The translations under genes and the position numbers were made by a program. Positions 53,728-63,900 of a stretch of 64,000 bases of DNA are shown piece by piece (position 1 is the first letter of the stretch; each line of letters opens with the position of its first letter). The stretch covers positions 1-64,000 of the forward strand of contig NZ_JOFX01000026.1 of the NCBI RefSeq assembly GCF_000719345.1, given 5' to 3'. The notes under the pieces are model-generated. The model was not told the origin of the DNA. It saw only the letters and a list, made by a program, of their open reading frames with translations, and searched no databases. The DNA comes from Streptomyces sp. NRRL F-2664. Lineage in GTDB: Bacteria; Actinomycetota; Actinomycetes; Streptomycetales; Streptomycetaceae.

Positions 53728-56259
53728 ATGAGCGAGGACGTGTCCAGACGTTCGGCGATGCGGCTGCTCGCGGCGGCCGGCGCGGCGGGCGCGACGCTCT
53801 CCACCGGCGGCTGCACCGCCACCCTGCCACCGCCCGACGCCCGTCCCACCGGCTCCGGGACCGGCGCCGAGGCCGCCCCCGCAGCCGGCAGCGGGACCGG
53901 GACGGGAGGTGCCGCCCGTATCGACGCGCTGGTGGAGCAACTCACCCTCGACGAGAAGACCGCCCTGCTGCACGGCGCCCCCGACCCCGCCCCCGAGGGC
54001 CAGGCCGGCTACCTGCCCGGCGTACCGCGGCTCGGCATCCCGGCCCTGCGGCTCGCCGACGGGCCCGCCGGAGTACGGGTCTCCCGGCCCGCCACCGCAC
54101 TGCCCGCGCCGGTGCTGCTCGCCTCCGCCTTCGACCCGGCGCTGGCCCGCGAGTACGGACGCGTCATCGGCCGCGAAGGCCGGGCCCTCGGCCAGGACGT
54201 CGTCCTGGCCCCCATGGCCAACCTCATCCGCACCCCGTATGCCGGACGGAACTTCGAGACCCTCTCCGAGGACCCGCAGCTCACCGCCGACCTGGTCGGC
54301 GAGCTGGTCCGCGGCATCCAGGAGGAGGGACTCATCGCCACCGTCAAGCACTTCGCCCTCAACAACCAGGAGCAGGGCCGCGACACCGTCGACGTGTCCG
54401 TCGGCGAGCAGACCCTGCACGAGACCGAGCTGCGGGGCTTCGAGGCGGCCGTGGCGGCCGGCGTCGGCGCCGTGATGGGTGCCTACAACAAGGTCAACGG
54501 GGTCCACGCCTGTGAGAGCAGGCCGCTGCTCGACGAACTGCTGCGCCAGCGCTGGGGGTTCGACGGCTGGGTGGTCTCCGACTGGGGCGCCGCCCACAGC
54601 ACCGTCGCCGCCGTCCGGGCCGGCCTGGACATGGAGATGCCCGGCGGCACCCACTTCGGCGGACCGCTGCGGGAGGCTGTACGCGGCGGCTCCGTTCCGG
54701 AGGCCGCCGTCGACCAGGCCGTGCACCGGATCCTGGCCACCATGGACCGCTTCGGCCTGCTGGCCGCGCGCCGCCCCGCCCGGCCCGCGCACGACGCGGC
54801 GGCGGGGGCCCGGGTCGCCCGCAAGGTGGCCGCCGCCGGAGCGGTGCTGCTGCGCAACGAGCACGAGACCCTGCCGCTGACCGGGGCCGCGGCACGCTCG
54901 ATCGCGGTGATCGGCCCGACCGCCCGGGTGCCGTTCACCGGCGGCGGGGGCAGCTCGCACGTAGTGCCCGACGGCGCGGACGCGCCGCTCACCGCCATCA
55001 GGCGGCGCGCCGGGAGCGGATCGACCGTGCGCCACGCCCTCGGCGAGGACCTCTTCGGACGGCCGCTCCCGGCGAAGCTGCTCACTCCGGCCGCCGACCT
55101 GGAGCACCGCGAGGTCGGCCCCGGACGCGTCTGGACCCACGAGGGCGCCTTCCACCTGGCGGCGGACGACGAATGGACCCTGCTGGTCCACTACACCGGG
55201 AAGCGGCCCGGCGTACGCCTCGACGGGGAGGAGCTCTTCCCCGTCCGGCAGGGCGTTGCAGAGCACTACGCGGGCGGCCTCCTCGGCACCGCGCCCGACG
55301 GCATGGCCGTGCGCCGCCGGACCCTCCCGCTCAAGGCCGGCACCCACCGGCTCGCCGTGACCGCAGCCGGCGGAGACAGGGGCCAGCGGATCCGCCTGCG
55401 CCACATCACGGGGGCGATCCGGGCCGCTGACCTCGCCGAGGCGGTCCGGACAGCGAAGGGGGCCCACAGCGTGGTCCTGTTCGCCTACGAGGACGCCACG
55501 GAGGGCGCGGACCGGACCTCGCTGGCGCTCCCGGGCGGGCAGGAACGGCTGATCGAGGCGGTGGCCACGGCGAACCCCCGTACGACGGTGGTGCTCAACA
55601 CCCCCTCGGGCACGACCATGCCGTGGCTCTCCCGTACCGCAGCGGTCCTGCAGATGTACTACCCGGGACAGGAGGGCGCCGGAGCCACGGCCGACGTCCT
55701 CTTCGGCGACGTGGACCCCGGCGGCCGACTGACCCAGACCTTTCCGGCCGACGAGCGCACCACCCCGGTCGGCGCGGACCCTTCGCGCTATCCGGGAGTG
55801 GGCGGCCGGCAGGAGTACTCCGAGGGCGTCCACGTCGGCCACCGCTGGTACGACGCCCGGGGGAAGGCACCGCTCTTCCCCTTCGGACACGGCCTGTCGT
55901 ACACGACCTGGCAGTACGAGAAGCTCGCGGTCCGGACGCAGCGCGCGGGACTGCGCGTGGAGTTCACCGTCCGCAACACCGGCCGTCGCAGGGGCACGGA
56001 GGTGGCCCAGGTGTACGTCGGCCCGTCCGAGGACCTCCGGCTCGACCAGCCGGTGCGCGCACTCGCCGGGTACCGGCGGATCACGCTGGCGCCGGGAGCC
56101 GCGCAGCGCGTGAGCGTCGACGTCGACGCCCGGACGCTGTCGTCGTGGGACCCGCAGCGGCACGCCTGGGTGCTGGGCTCCGGCCGCCGCGAGGTGTTCG
56201 CAGGGCGTTCCTCCCGGGAGCTTCCGCTGAGGTCGAAGATCGTGCTGGGGAGCCGGTAG
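53728..56259 (+). CDS. Glycoside hydrolase family 3 (beta-glucosidase-like), exported
   Basis: An 843-aa enzyme. The twin-arginine SRRSAMRLLAAAG leader ends at STGGC, a possible lipobox. The GH3 N-domain has RLADGPAG (D111), KHF (K207, H208) and catalytic nucleophile D285 in VVSDWGA. The second domain holds the acid/base Glu in TEGADR, with a PA14-like insertion (~480-570, LLVHYTGKRPGVRLDG) and a C-terminal fibronectin-III-like domain (EFTVRNTGRRRGTEVAQVYV). It would cleave beta-glycosides outside the cell. GCAGGGAG precedes the ATG. Confidence 0.9.
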   Translation: MSEDVSRRSAMRLLAAAGAAGATLSTGGCTATLPPPDARPTGSGTGAEAAPAAGSGTGTGGAARIDALVEQLTLDEKTALLHGAPDPAPEGQAGYLPGVPRLGIPALRLADGPAGVRVSRPATALPAPVLLASAFDPALAREYGRVIGREGRALGQDVVLAPMANLIRTPYAGRNFETLSEDPQLTADLVGELVRGIQEEGLIATVKHFALNNQEQGRDTVDVSVGEQTLHETELRGFEAAVAAGVGAVMGAYNKVNGVHACESRPLLDELLRQRWGFDGWVVSDWGAAHSTVAAVRAGLDMEMPGGTHFGGPLREAVRGGSVPEAAVDQAVHRILATMDRFGLLAARRPARPAHDAAAGARVARKVAAAGAVLLRNEHETLPLTGAAARSIAVIGPTARVPFTGGGGSSHVVPDGADAPLTAIRRRAGSGSTVRHALGEDLFGRPLPAKLLTPAADLEHREVGPGRVWTHEGAFHLAADDEWTLLVHYTGKRPGVRLDGEELFPVRQGVAEHYAGGLLGTAPDGMAVRRRTLPLKAGTHRLAVTAAGGDRGQRIRLRHITGAIRAADLAEAVRTAKGAHSVVLFAYEDATEGADRTSLALPGGQERLIEAVATANPRTTVVLNTPSGTTMPWLSRTAAVLQMYYPGQEGAGATADVLFGDVDPGGRLTQTFPADERTTPVGADPSRYPGVGGRQEYSEGVHVGHRWYDARGKAPLFPFGHGLSYTTWQYEKLAVRTQRAGLRVEFTVRNTGRRRGTEVAQVYVGPSEDLRLDQPVRALAGYRRITLAPGAAQRVSVDVDARTLSSWDPQRHAWVLGSGRREVFAGRSSRELPLRSKIVLGSR

Positions 56260-56317
56260 GCTGCCCGCTCGGCGTGCCAGAGGGGGCGCGCCGGGGACGA
56301 TTCGGAAGGACGTACCG

Positions 56318-56989
56318 GTGCACATCCAGGAATGGCTGGAGACGATTCCGGCGGTCAGCATCTATCTCCTGGTGGGCCTGGTCATCGGCCTGGAGAGCCT
56401 CGGCATCCCCCTGCCGGGTGAGATCATCCTGGTGAGCTCGGCGCTGCTGGCCTCGCAGCACGGGGAGATCGACCCTGTGGTGCTGGGGCTGTGCGCGATC
56501 ACCGGCGCGATCGTGGGCGACTCGATCGGCTACGCCATCGGCCGCCGGGGCGGCAAGCCGCTGCTGGACCGGCTGGGCCGGCGCTTCCCCAAGCACTTCG
56601 GGCCCCAGCAGGTCGCCCTGGCGGAACGCTCCTTCGAGAAGTGGGGCGTGTGGGCCGTCTTCTTCGGCCGTTTCGTGGCGCTGCTGCGGATCTTCGCCGG
56701 CCCGCTGGCGGGTGTGCTGCGCATGCCGTACTGGCGCTTCCTCGTCGCCAACGTCCTCGGCGGGATCCTCTGGGCGGGCGGGACCACGGCCGTCATCTAC
56801 TCGGTCGGCATCGTCGCGGAGCCGTGGCTGAAGCGGTTCTCCTGGCTGGCCCTCGGCCTCGCGGTGGCGTTCGGGCTCGCGGTGACGCTGGTGGTGCGCA
56901 ACCGCATGAAGAAGGCGGCCCAGGCTGCCGCGCCGACCGGCGCGGAGATCCCCGCGCAGCCGGCCGCCCCCGCCGCCGTCGGCGACTGA
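56318..56989 (+). CDS. DedA-family membrane protein
   Basis: A 223-aa membrane protein. LESLGIPLPGEIILVSSALL and FFGRFVALLRIFAGPLAGVLRM are the DedA signature, with the conserved glutamate/proline and FGRFxxxxRxxxP loop. The basic, Ala-rich tail is cytoplasmic. DedA members translocate undecaprenyl phosphate or phospholipids. A GTG start with GGAAGGA upstream. It ends 21 bp before a convergent carbonic-anhydrase-like gene. It is the second DedA-superfamily gene in this window. Confidence 0.87.
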   Translation: MHIQEWLETIPAVSIYLLVGLVIGLESLGIPLPGEIILVSSALLASQHGEIDPVVLGLCAITGAIVGDSIGYAIGRRGGKPLLDRLGRRFPKHFGPQQVALAERSFEKWGVWAVFFGRFVALLRIFAGPLAGVLRMPYWRFLVANVLGGILWAGGTTAVIYSVGIVAEPWLKRFSWLALGLAVAFGLAVTLVVRNRMKKAAQAAAPTGAEIPAQPAAPAAVGD

Positions 56990-57010
56990 CGGCGGCACGG
57001 GGCGCACTCC

Positions 57011-57553
57011 TCAGGAGCCCATCACCGAGGAGCGGTGCTGCTCCGCCAGCTCCACGTACATCTGCGCATTGACCTTGATGCCCTCGCGCTCCTCGGCCGT
57101 CAGCTCGCGGCGTACCTTCGCCGGGACCCCCGCCACCAGCGAGCCGGGCGGGACCACCATGCCCTGCGGGACGAGGGCCTGCGCGGCGACCAGGGAACCG
57201 GCCCCGATCACCGCGCCGTTCAGGACGGTGGCGCCCATCCCGATCAGGCAGTCGTCCTCGACGGTGCAGCCGTGCACGACGGCGTTGTGGCCGATGGACA
57301 CGCGCTCGCCGATGGACACGGGGAAGCCGGGGTCCACGTGCAGCGTGCAGTTGTCCTGCACGTTGCTGTCGGCGCCGAGCGTGATGGGGCCGCAGTCGGC
57401 GCGCAGGACCGCCGAGTACCAGATGCTGGCGCCGGCGGCGAGGGTGACGTCGCCGACCACGACCGAGGTGGGTGCGGTGAAGGCCGAGGGGTCGATGTCG
57501 GGGTTTTTGCCGCCGACACCCGCCACGAGTGCCTGGGCCGCCTGGTGGTTCAT
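57011..57553 (-). CDS. Gamma-carbonic anhydrase-family hexapeptide protein
   Basis: A 180-aa left-handed beta-helix protein of the gamma-CA/YrdA type. Zinc-binding histidines are visible in VQDNCTLHVD and IGHNAVVHG, and the hexapeptide pattern (IGAGSLVAA, MGATVLNGAV) is regular. CO2 hydration or acyl-transfer roles are possible; many bacterial members show no activity under reducing conditions. The ATG has AGGAAGAG upstream. It is divergent from another beta-helix gene. Confidence 0.87.
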   Translation of the reverse strand: MNHQAAQALVAGVGGKNPDIDPSAFTAPTSVVVGDVTLAAGASIWYSAVLRADCGPITLGADSNVQDNCTLHVDPGFPVSIGERVSIGHNAVVHGCTVEDDCLIGMGATVLNGAVIGAGSLVAAQALVPQGMVVPPGSLVAGVPAKVRRELTAEEREGIKVNAQMYVELAEQHRSSVMGS

Positions 57554-57679
57554 GTGCTCTTCCTCATCGTCGGTCGTCCGGTTGCCGCGCTACCGGCACC
57601 GTAGGCCACGCCGCCCGTCGTACCGGCGATGGGGTGAAGATCACAGGACCGCGGTCCGGACGGGCGTCGCCGGGCGCAC

Positions 57680-57685
57680 TACCGT
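57680..57685 (+). promoter_or_regulatory. -10 box of a leaderless promoter
   Basis: TACCGT ends 6 nt before the GTG at 57692, indicating a transcript that begins on the start codon. Confidence 0.5.
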
Positions 57686-57691
57686 GGCCGG

Positions 57692-58504
57692 GTGCCGAAG
57701 AAAAAGAACACGTTCTCATCCGTGGCGGTCCTGCGCCGCCGGCTGGCGAGCCGCGTGGTCCACACCGGCTGGCGCTGGATGCAGCAGGCCGGCGCCGTGA
57801 CCGCGCAGACGCCGGGCCGGCTGCGCTTCGGTGCGATCGGGGACGGCACCCGGCTCGCCTTCCCGCAGGGCACGGTCTTCGGCGAGCGGTGGATCCGGCT
57901 CGGCGGGCACTGCATCATCGGGGAGCAGGTCACCCTCACCGCCGGGATGATGCCGGACCTCGACCTGGGGGCGGAGCCGATGCTGGTGCTCGGCGACGGG
58001 GTGGTCATCGGCCGGGGCAGTCACGTCATCGCCGACGCCCCCATCGAGATCGGTTCCAACACCTTCTGCGGGCCGGGCGTGTACATCACGTCCACGAACC
58101 ACAGTTACGACGATCCGCACGAGCCCGTCGGCCGGCAGTGGCCGCGCAGTGCGCCGGTGGTGATCGGTCCCGGGTGCTGGCTCGGCACGGGCGCGGTGAT
58201 CCTCCCCGGAGCCCGGCTGGGCCGCAACGTCGTCGTGGCCGCCGGGGCGGTGGTGCGGGGTGAGGTGCCCGACCACGCCGTGGTGGCGGGGGCGCCGGCG
58301 CGCATCGTGCGGCGCTGGACGCCGGAGTCGGGGTGGCAGCCGCCGCTGCGGACCCCGGCGCCCGTGCCCGTGCCGGACGGCATGACGTCGGAGCAGCTGC
58401 GGGGACTGGCCGCGCTCGCCGAGGCCGAACCGGCTGCGGCGGAACGGGCTGCGGTGGACCGGGCCGGGGTGGAACGGGCCGGGGTCCAGCGCGCGGACGC
58501 CTGA
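57692..58504 (+). CDS. Hexapeptide-repeat acyltransferase
   Basis: A 270-aa left-handed beta-helix acyltransferase of the WcaB/maltose-acetyltransferase group. IGRGSHVIADAPIEIGSNTF and WLGTGAVILPGARLGRNVVV show the hexapeptide turns, and STNHSYDD holds the catalytic histidine. After the helix comes an alpha-helical tail with a short ~7-residue repeat (AERAAVDRAGVERAGVQRA). The acceptor sugar or lipid is unknown. The GTG is leaderless. Confidence 0.83.
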   Translation: MPKKKNTFSSVAVLRRRLASRVVHTGWRWMQQAGAVTAQTPGRLRFGAIGDGTRLAFPQGTVFGERWIRLGGHCIIGEQVTLTAGMMPDLDLGAEPMLVLGDGVVIGRGSHVIADAPIEIGSNTFCGPGVYITSTNHSYDDPHEPVGRQWPRSAPVVIGPGCWLGTGAVILPGARLGRNVVVAAGAVVRGEVPDHAVVAGAPARIVRRWTPESGWQPPLRTPAPVPVPDGMTSEQLRGLAALAEAEPAAAERAAVDRAGVERAGVQRADA

Positions 58505-58532
58505 CGCGCACGGCTCCCGGCCGCGGGCTCGG

Positions 58533-58937
58533 CTAGAGCGCGGGGATCTCGATCGCCGGGCAGCGGTCCATGACCATCGCCAGCCCGGCCTCGCGGGTCC
58601 GGTCGTAGGCGGCCTCGTCGATGACGCCGAGCTGGAACCAGACGGCGTCGGCGCCGACGGCGGCCGCCTGGTCGGCCACCGCTCCGGCCAGTTCGCTGTT
58701 GACGAAGACGTCGACGACATCCACCTTGAACGGGATCGCCTCCAGCGAGGGGTACCCCGGCTCGCCGTGCACGGTCTCGGCCTTGGGGTGCACCGGGACG
58801 ACGCGCTTGCCGTACTGCTGCAGCACGCGCGCCACCCCGTACGCGGCCCGGTCCCTGTTGTTCGACAGGCCCACCACGGCCCAGGTGTCACCGAGCTCGG
58901 TGAGGATCTTCCGAATGGTCGCCGGATCGCCGTACAT
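58533..58937 (-). CDS. CoA-binding domain protein
   Basis: A 134-aa single-domain protein: WAVVGLSNNRDRAAYGVARV is the Rossmann nucleotide loop, VVPVHPKAETVHGEPGYPSL the second strand and FVNSELAGAVADQAAAVGAD the third. It is the YccU/CoA-binding fold seen in succinyl-CoA synthetase alpha subunits, here alone. The ATG has AGGAGG upstream. Function unknown; it may act with acyl-CoA-dependent enzymes elsewhere. Confidence 0.85.
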   Translation of the reverse strand: MYGDPATIRKILTELGDTWAVVGLSNNRDRAAYGVARVLQQYGKRVVPVHPKAETVHGEPGYPSLEAIPFKVDVVDVFVNSELAGAVADQAAAVGADAVWFQLGVIDEAAYDRTREAGLAMVMDRCPAIEIPAL

Positions 58938-59094
58938 GCGCCGCCTCCTGTTGATGCCGTATGCCGGTCCTGCTGGTGCTCAGCCGCATCAACCCCGAAG
59001 CCCCGCGCCGGATTCCCGCACGCCTCATCCGGGGGGCCGGGGCCCCCGGGCGGACCGGCCGGGGGCGGGCGGGAGAACGGCTTAGGGTGGAGCG

Positions 59095-59721
59095 GTGAAG
59101 GCAGACCAGTACGTGACGGTGTCCCGCGAGGGCGTGCACGAGGCGGAGATCAACCGCTCGCGCTTCCTGTGCTCGCTCGCGCCCGCCGCGACCGAGCAGG
59201 AGGCGCAGGACTTCGTCGCGCGGATCCGCAAGGAGCACCCCACCGCCACGCACAACTGCTACGCGTACGTCATCGGAGCCGACGCCGCCGTCCAGAGGGC
59301 CAGCGACGACGGCGAGCCGGGCGGCACCGCCGGGGTGCCCATGCTGCAGATGCTCCTGCGCCGTGACGTCCGTTACACCGTGGCCGTCGTCACCCGCTAC
59401 TACGGCGGCGTCAAGCTGGGCGCCGGCGGGCTGATCCGCGCCTACGGCGGGGTCGTCGGCGAAGCCCTCGACGCACTCGGCACCGTCACCCGGCGGCGCT
59501 ACCGGCTGGCCACCGTCACCGTAGACCACCAGCGGGCCGGCAAGACGCAGAACGACCTGCGCGCCACCGGCCGGACCGTGGTGGACCTGCGCTACGGGGC
59601 CGACGTGGAGATCGAGGTCGCCCTCCCCGAGGCGGACCTGCCCGCCTTCGAGGCCTGGCTCGCCGACAGCACGGCCGGAACCGCCGCCCTCACCCTCGGC
59701 GGAGAGACGTACGCGCCCTGA
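59095..59721 (+). CDS. YigZ/IMPACT family protein
   Basis: A 208-aa protein: EINRSRFLCSLAPAATEQEA at the start, then ATHNCYAYVI, SDDGEPGGTAGVPML and VTRYYGGVKLGAGGL, all typical of YigZ. A C-terminal ferredoxin-like domain follows. Relatives bind nucleic acids or ribosome-associated factors. The GTG is leaderless: TAGGGT (59083-59088) ends 6 nt before it. It precedes the sbcD-sbcC operon by ~66 bp but is probably separately transcribed. Confidence 0.87.
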   Translation: MKADQYVTVSREGVHEAEINRSRFLCSLAPAATEQEAQDFVARIRKEHPTATHNCYAYVIGADAAVQRASDDGEPGGTAGVPMLQMLLRRDVRYTVAVVTRYYGGVKLGAGGLIRAYGGVVGEALDALGTVTRRRYRLATVTVDHQRAGKTQNDLRATGRTVVDLRYGADVEIEVALPEADLPAFEAWLADSTAGTAALTLGGETYAP

Positions 59722-59787
59722 GCGCCCCCGGGGACGGGTTAGCGTAGTGGGGTTCAGCGAGCGGAGACGACCAGGGGGAGACGGCAT

Positions 59788-60975
59788 GTGCGGCGGTGCC
59801 GGCCAGTGAAGTTCCTGCACACCTCCGACTGGCACCTCGGCCGGGCCTTCCACCGGGTGAACCTGCTCGGCGCCCAGGCGGCCTTCGTGGACCACCTCGT
59901 GGAGACCGTCCGCACGCACGAGGTCGATGCCGTCCTCGTCGCGGGCGACGTCTACGACCGGGCCGTGCCCCCGCTGCCCGCCGTCGAGCTGTACGACCGG
60001 GCCCTGCACCGCCTCGCCGCACTCGGCGTGCCCGTTGTCATGATCTCCGGCAACCACGACTCCGCGCGCCGGCTCGGGGTGGGGGCGGGGCTGATCGGCC
60101 GCGCCGGGATCCACCTGCGCACCGACCCGGCCGGCTGCGCCGATCCCGTCGTCCTGGCCGACGCCCACGGCGACGTGGCCCTGTACGGCCTGCCCTACCT
60201 GGAGCCCGCCCTGGTCAAGGACGAGTTCAGCGCGCGGAAGGTCAGCCACGAGGCCGTCCTGGGCGCGGCCATGGACCGGATCCGGGCCGACCTCGCCACC
60301 CGCCCGCCCGGCACCCGGTCCGTCGTACTGGCGCACGCCTTCGTCACCGGAGGGCAGGCCAGCGACAGCGAACGCGACATCAGCGTCGGCGGCGTCGAGG
60401 CCGTGCCCGCCTCCGTCTTCGACGGGGTGGACTACGCCGCCCTCGGCCACCTCCACGGCTGCCAGACGATCAACGAACGGGTCCGCTACTCCGGTTCCCC
60501 CCTCGCCTACTCCTTCTCCGAGGCCGGCCACCGCAAGACGATGTGGCTGATAGAACTCGGCGCGCGGGGGGAGATCGTCACCGCCGACCGCATCGACACC
60601 CCTGTACCGCGCGCACTCGCCAGGCTGCGCGGCCGGATCGACGACCTGCTCGGGGACCCCGTCCACGCCGTGCACGAGGACGCCTGGGTGGAGGCGACCC
60701 TCACCGACCCGGTCCGCCCCGACGACCCCATGGCCCGCCTCGCCGCGCGCTTCCCGCACATCCTCACCCTCGCCTTCGACCCCGAGGGCCGCCGCGAGGA
60801 GACCGGCGCCTCCTACGCCCAGCGCCTGCACGGCCGTACCGACCAGCAGATCGCCGAGGACTTCGTCGCCCACGTCCGCGGCGGCGGCCGGCCGGACGAG
60901 GCCGAACGGGCCGTCCTGCAGGGCGCCTTCGACGACGTGCGCGTCGACGACAGTGCCCGGGAGACCCACCGATGA
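59788..60975 (+). CDS. sbcD: Exonuclease SbcD (Mre11-like nuclease subunit)
   Basis: A 395-aa metallophosphoesterase. Metal-binding motifs run in order: HTSDWHLGR, GDVYDRA, SGNHDS, LAHAF and LGHLHG. It works with SbcC to cleave hairpins and process DNA ends. GTG at 59788 has AGGGGGAG 7 nt upstream; the conserved protein start VKFLHTSDWH is six codons later. Its TGA overlaps the sbcC ATG by 4 nt (ATGA), so the pair is co-translated. Complete. Confidence 0.92.
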   Translation: MRRCRPVKFLHTSDWHLGRAFHRVNLLGAQAAFVDHLVETVRTHEVDAVLVAGDVYDRAVPPLPAVELYDRALHRLAALGVPVVMISGNHDSARRLGVGAGLIGRAGIHLRTDPAGCADPVVLADAHGDVALYGLPYLEPALVKDEFSARKVSHEAVLGAAMDRIRADLATRPPGTRSVVLAHAFVTGGQASDSERDISVGGVEAVPASVFDGVDYAALGHLHGCQTINERVRYSGSPLAYSFSEAGHRKTMWLIELGARGEIVTADRIDTPVPRALARLRGRIDDLLGDPVHAVHEDAWVEATLTDPVRPDDPMARLAARFPHILTLAFDPEGRREETGASYAQRLHGRTDQQIAEDFVAHVRGGGRPDEAERAVLQGAFDDVRVDDSARETHR

Positions 60976-63900
60976 GGCTGCACCGGCTGGCCGTCACCGC
61001 CTTCGGGCCCTTCGCCGAACCCCAGGAGATCGACTTCGACGCCCTCTCCGGCGCGGGCATCTTCCTGCTGCACGGCCCCACCGGCGCGGGCAAGACCTCC
61101 GTCCTCGACGCCGTCTGCTACGCCCTCTACGGATCCGTTCCGGGCCCCCGCCAGGCCCCCGGCACGAGCCTGCGCAGCGACCACGCCGCCGCCGGCACCC
61201 CCACCGAGGTCACCCTCGAACTCACCGCGGGCGGCCGCCGCCTGGAGATCACCCGGCGCCCCGAACAGGAGCGTCCGAAGAAGCGCGGCACGGGCACCAC
61301 CAAGGACAAGGCACAGAGCCGGCTGCGCGAACACACCGGTGCGGGGTGGGAGGCGCTCAGCCGCTCCCACCAGGAGATCGGCGAGGAGGTCGAGCAGCTG
61401 CTCGGCATGAGCCGCGAGCAGTTCTGCCAGGTCGTACTGCTGCCTCAGGGGGAGTTCGCGCGGTTCCTGCGCGCCGACGAGGCGGCCCGCGGCCGGCTCC
61501 TCGGCCGCCTCTTCGACACGCGGCGCTTCGCCGCCGTCGAAACCCTGCTCGGGGAGCGGCGCCGGGCCGCCGAGGCCGAGGTCCGGGCCGGCGACGAGAA
61601 GGTGCTCCACACCGCCCAGCGCCTCGCCCAGGCCGCCGGGGACTGCGCCGACCTGCGGGCCTGGCCGCTGCCCGGGCACCAGCCCGGCGACCCCGGGCTG
61701 GCGGAGGCGGTCCGCGCCTGGGCGGCCGTCGCGCGCTGCTCGGCCCGGGAGCGGCTGGACGTCGCCGAATACGCCCTGGCCGCCGTCGAGGGCCGGTACG
61801 CCGCCGCCCGGCGGGCCGCCGAGGAGGCGCGGGAACTGGACCGGCTCCAGCGCCGGCACGCCGAGACCGCCCGCCGGGCCGCCCTGCTCGCCGCGGCGGA
61901 ACCCGAGCGGGAGCGGGTACGCGGCCTGCTGGACGGGGCCCGGCGGGGAGCCCTGGTGGCCCCCGCCCTGGAACTGCGCGGCGCAGCCTCCGCGGCGCAC
62001 CTCGCCGCCGCACACGCCGAGACGGCGGCCCGGGCCGAACTGCCGCCCCCACTGCGGGAGGCGGGCGCCGACCAGCTGGCCACCGTCGAGCAGCGGCTGC
62101 GCGAGGAGCTGGGCGCACTCGCAGCCGCCCACCGTGCCGAGCAGCGCAGCGCCGAGATCGGCCGCGAACGGGCCGACCTGGAACGGGAGTCCCGCGCCGC
62201 CGAGGAGCAGCACCAGGAGTCCGCCGAGTGGCTGGAGCGATGGGCGCAGACCCGCGCCACGCTGCAGGAGCGGGTGGACGCCGCCCAGCAGGCTGCGACC
62301 CTGGCCGAGCAGCTCGCCGGCAGGCTGGAGTCGGCCCGGACGAACCTGAACGCCGCCCGCAGGCGGGACGAGTTCGCCGCCGACGCCGAACGCGCCGAGG
62401 GTGAGCTGCTGGACCTGCGCGAGGAGTCGGCCGCCGCCCGCGAACGCTGGCTGGAGCTCAAGGAGGCGCGGCTGCGCGGCATCGCCGCCGAACTCGCCGA
62501 GGCGCTGGTGGCAGGAGAGGCCTGCACCGTGTGCGGATCCGCGGAGCACCCGGAGCCGGCCCGCCCCGCACCCGGTCACGTGGACCGGGCCGCCGAGGAC
62601 GCCGCCCACACCGCCTTCGAGGAGGCCGAGCGGGCCCGGGCCGCCGTCGAGCGACGGCTCGCCGCCGCCCGGGAGGCCCGGGCCGAGGCCGCGTCCGCTG
62701 CGGGGGAGACCCCCACCGTCGAACTCCTGCGCACCCTTACTGATCTGACGACCCGCCATGCCGCCGCCCACGCCGCGGCCGCCGGCCTGCACGCGGCCCG
62801 CGAGCAGCTCGCCCGGGCCGAACGTGAGCACGCCGTGCGCAGTGCCGACCGGCTGGGCGCCGAGACCCGGGCCGCCGCCCGGGCCTCCCGCCGTGAGGCC
62901 CTGGACCGGGAGCAGGCCTCGCTCGAAGCGGAACTCGCCCGCGTACGCAAGGACGCCCCGACCGTCGCGGCCCGCGCCCGCACCTTGGAGGACCGGGTGC
63001 GGACCGTCGCCGCGGCCGCTGCCTGCCTGCGCCGCGCCGAGACGTCCGCCGCCCGGCTGAAGGAGGCCGACGACCAGCTCGCCGACGCGGCCTTCAAGGC
63101 GGGTTTCGACACCATCGAGGCCGCCGCCGACGCCGTCCTCCCCGAGTACGAACGCACCGCCCTCCAGCACCGGATGGACGCCTGGCAGGCGGAGGAGGCC
63201 CTGCTGGCGGACCGCCTCGGCGAGACGGACGCCGCCGAGGCCGCGGTGCTGCCGCCGGCCGCACCGGACGCCGCCGAGGCGTATGCGGCCCAGGCCGCGG
63301 CGAAGCTCCGTACGGCGGGCTCCGCCTGCGACGCGGCCCGCGTCCGCTGCGCCGAGCTGGACCGGCTCTCCCGGCAGGCCGAGCAGGAACTGCGCGCGCT
63401 CGGGCCGCTGCGCGAGGCCTACGACCGGGTGGCCCGGCTGGCCGGACTGACCGCCGGCACCTCGGCCGACAACGAGCGCAGGATGCGTCTGGAGGCGTAC
63501 GTCCTGGCCGCCCGCCTGGAGCAGGTCGCCGCCGCCGCGACGGTACGGCTGCTGCGCATGTCCGGCGGCCGCTACACCCTGGTGCACTCCGACGCGCGGG
63601 CGGGCGGACGGGGCCGGTCGGGCCTCGGGCTGCACGTGGTCGACGCGTGGACCGGCATCGAACGAGACACCGCCACCCTGTCGGGCGGCGAGACCTTCTT
63701 CGCCTCGCTCGCCCTCGCGCTGGGCCTCGCCGACGTGGTCACCGACGAGGCGGGCGGCACGCGCCTCGACACCCTCTTCATCGACGAGGGCTTCGGCAGC
63801 CTCGACGACGAGGCGCTGGACGAGGTGCTCGACGTCCTGGACTCCCTGCGCGAACGCGACCGCAGCGTCGGCATCGTCAGCCACGTCGCCGATCTGCGGA

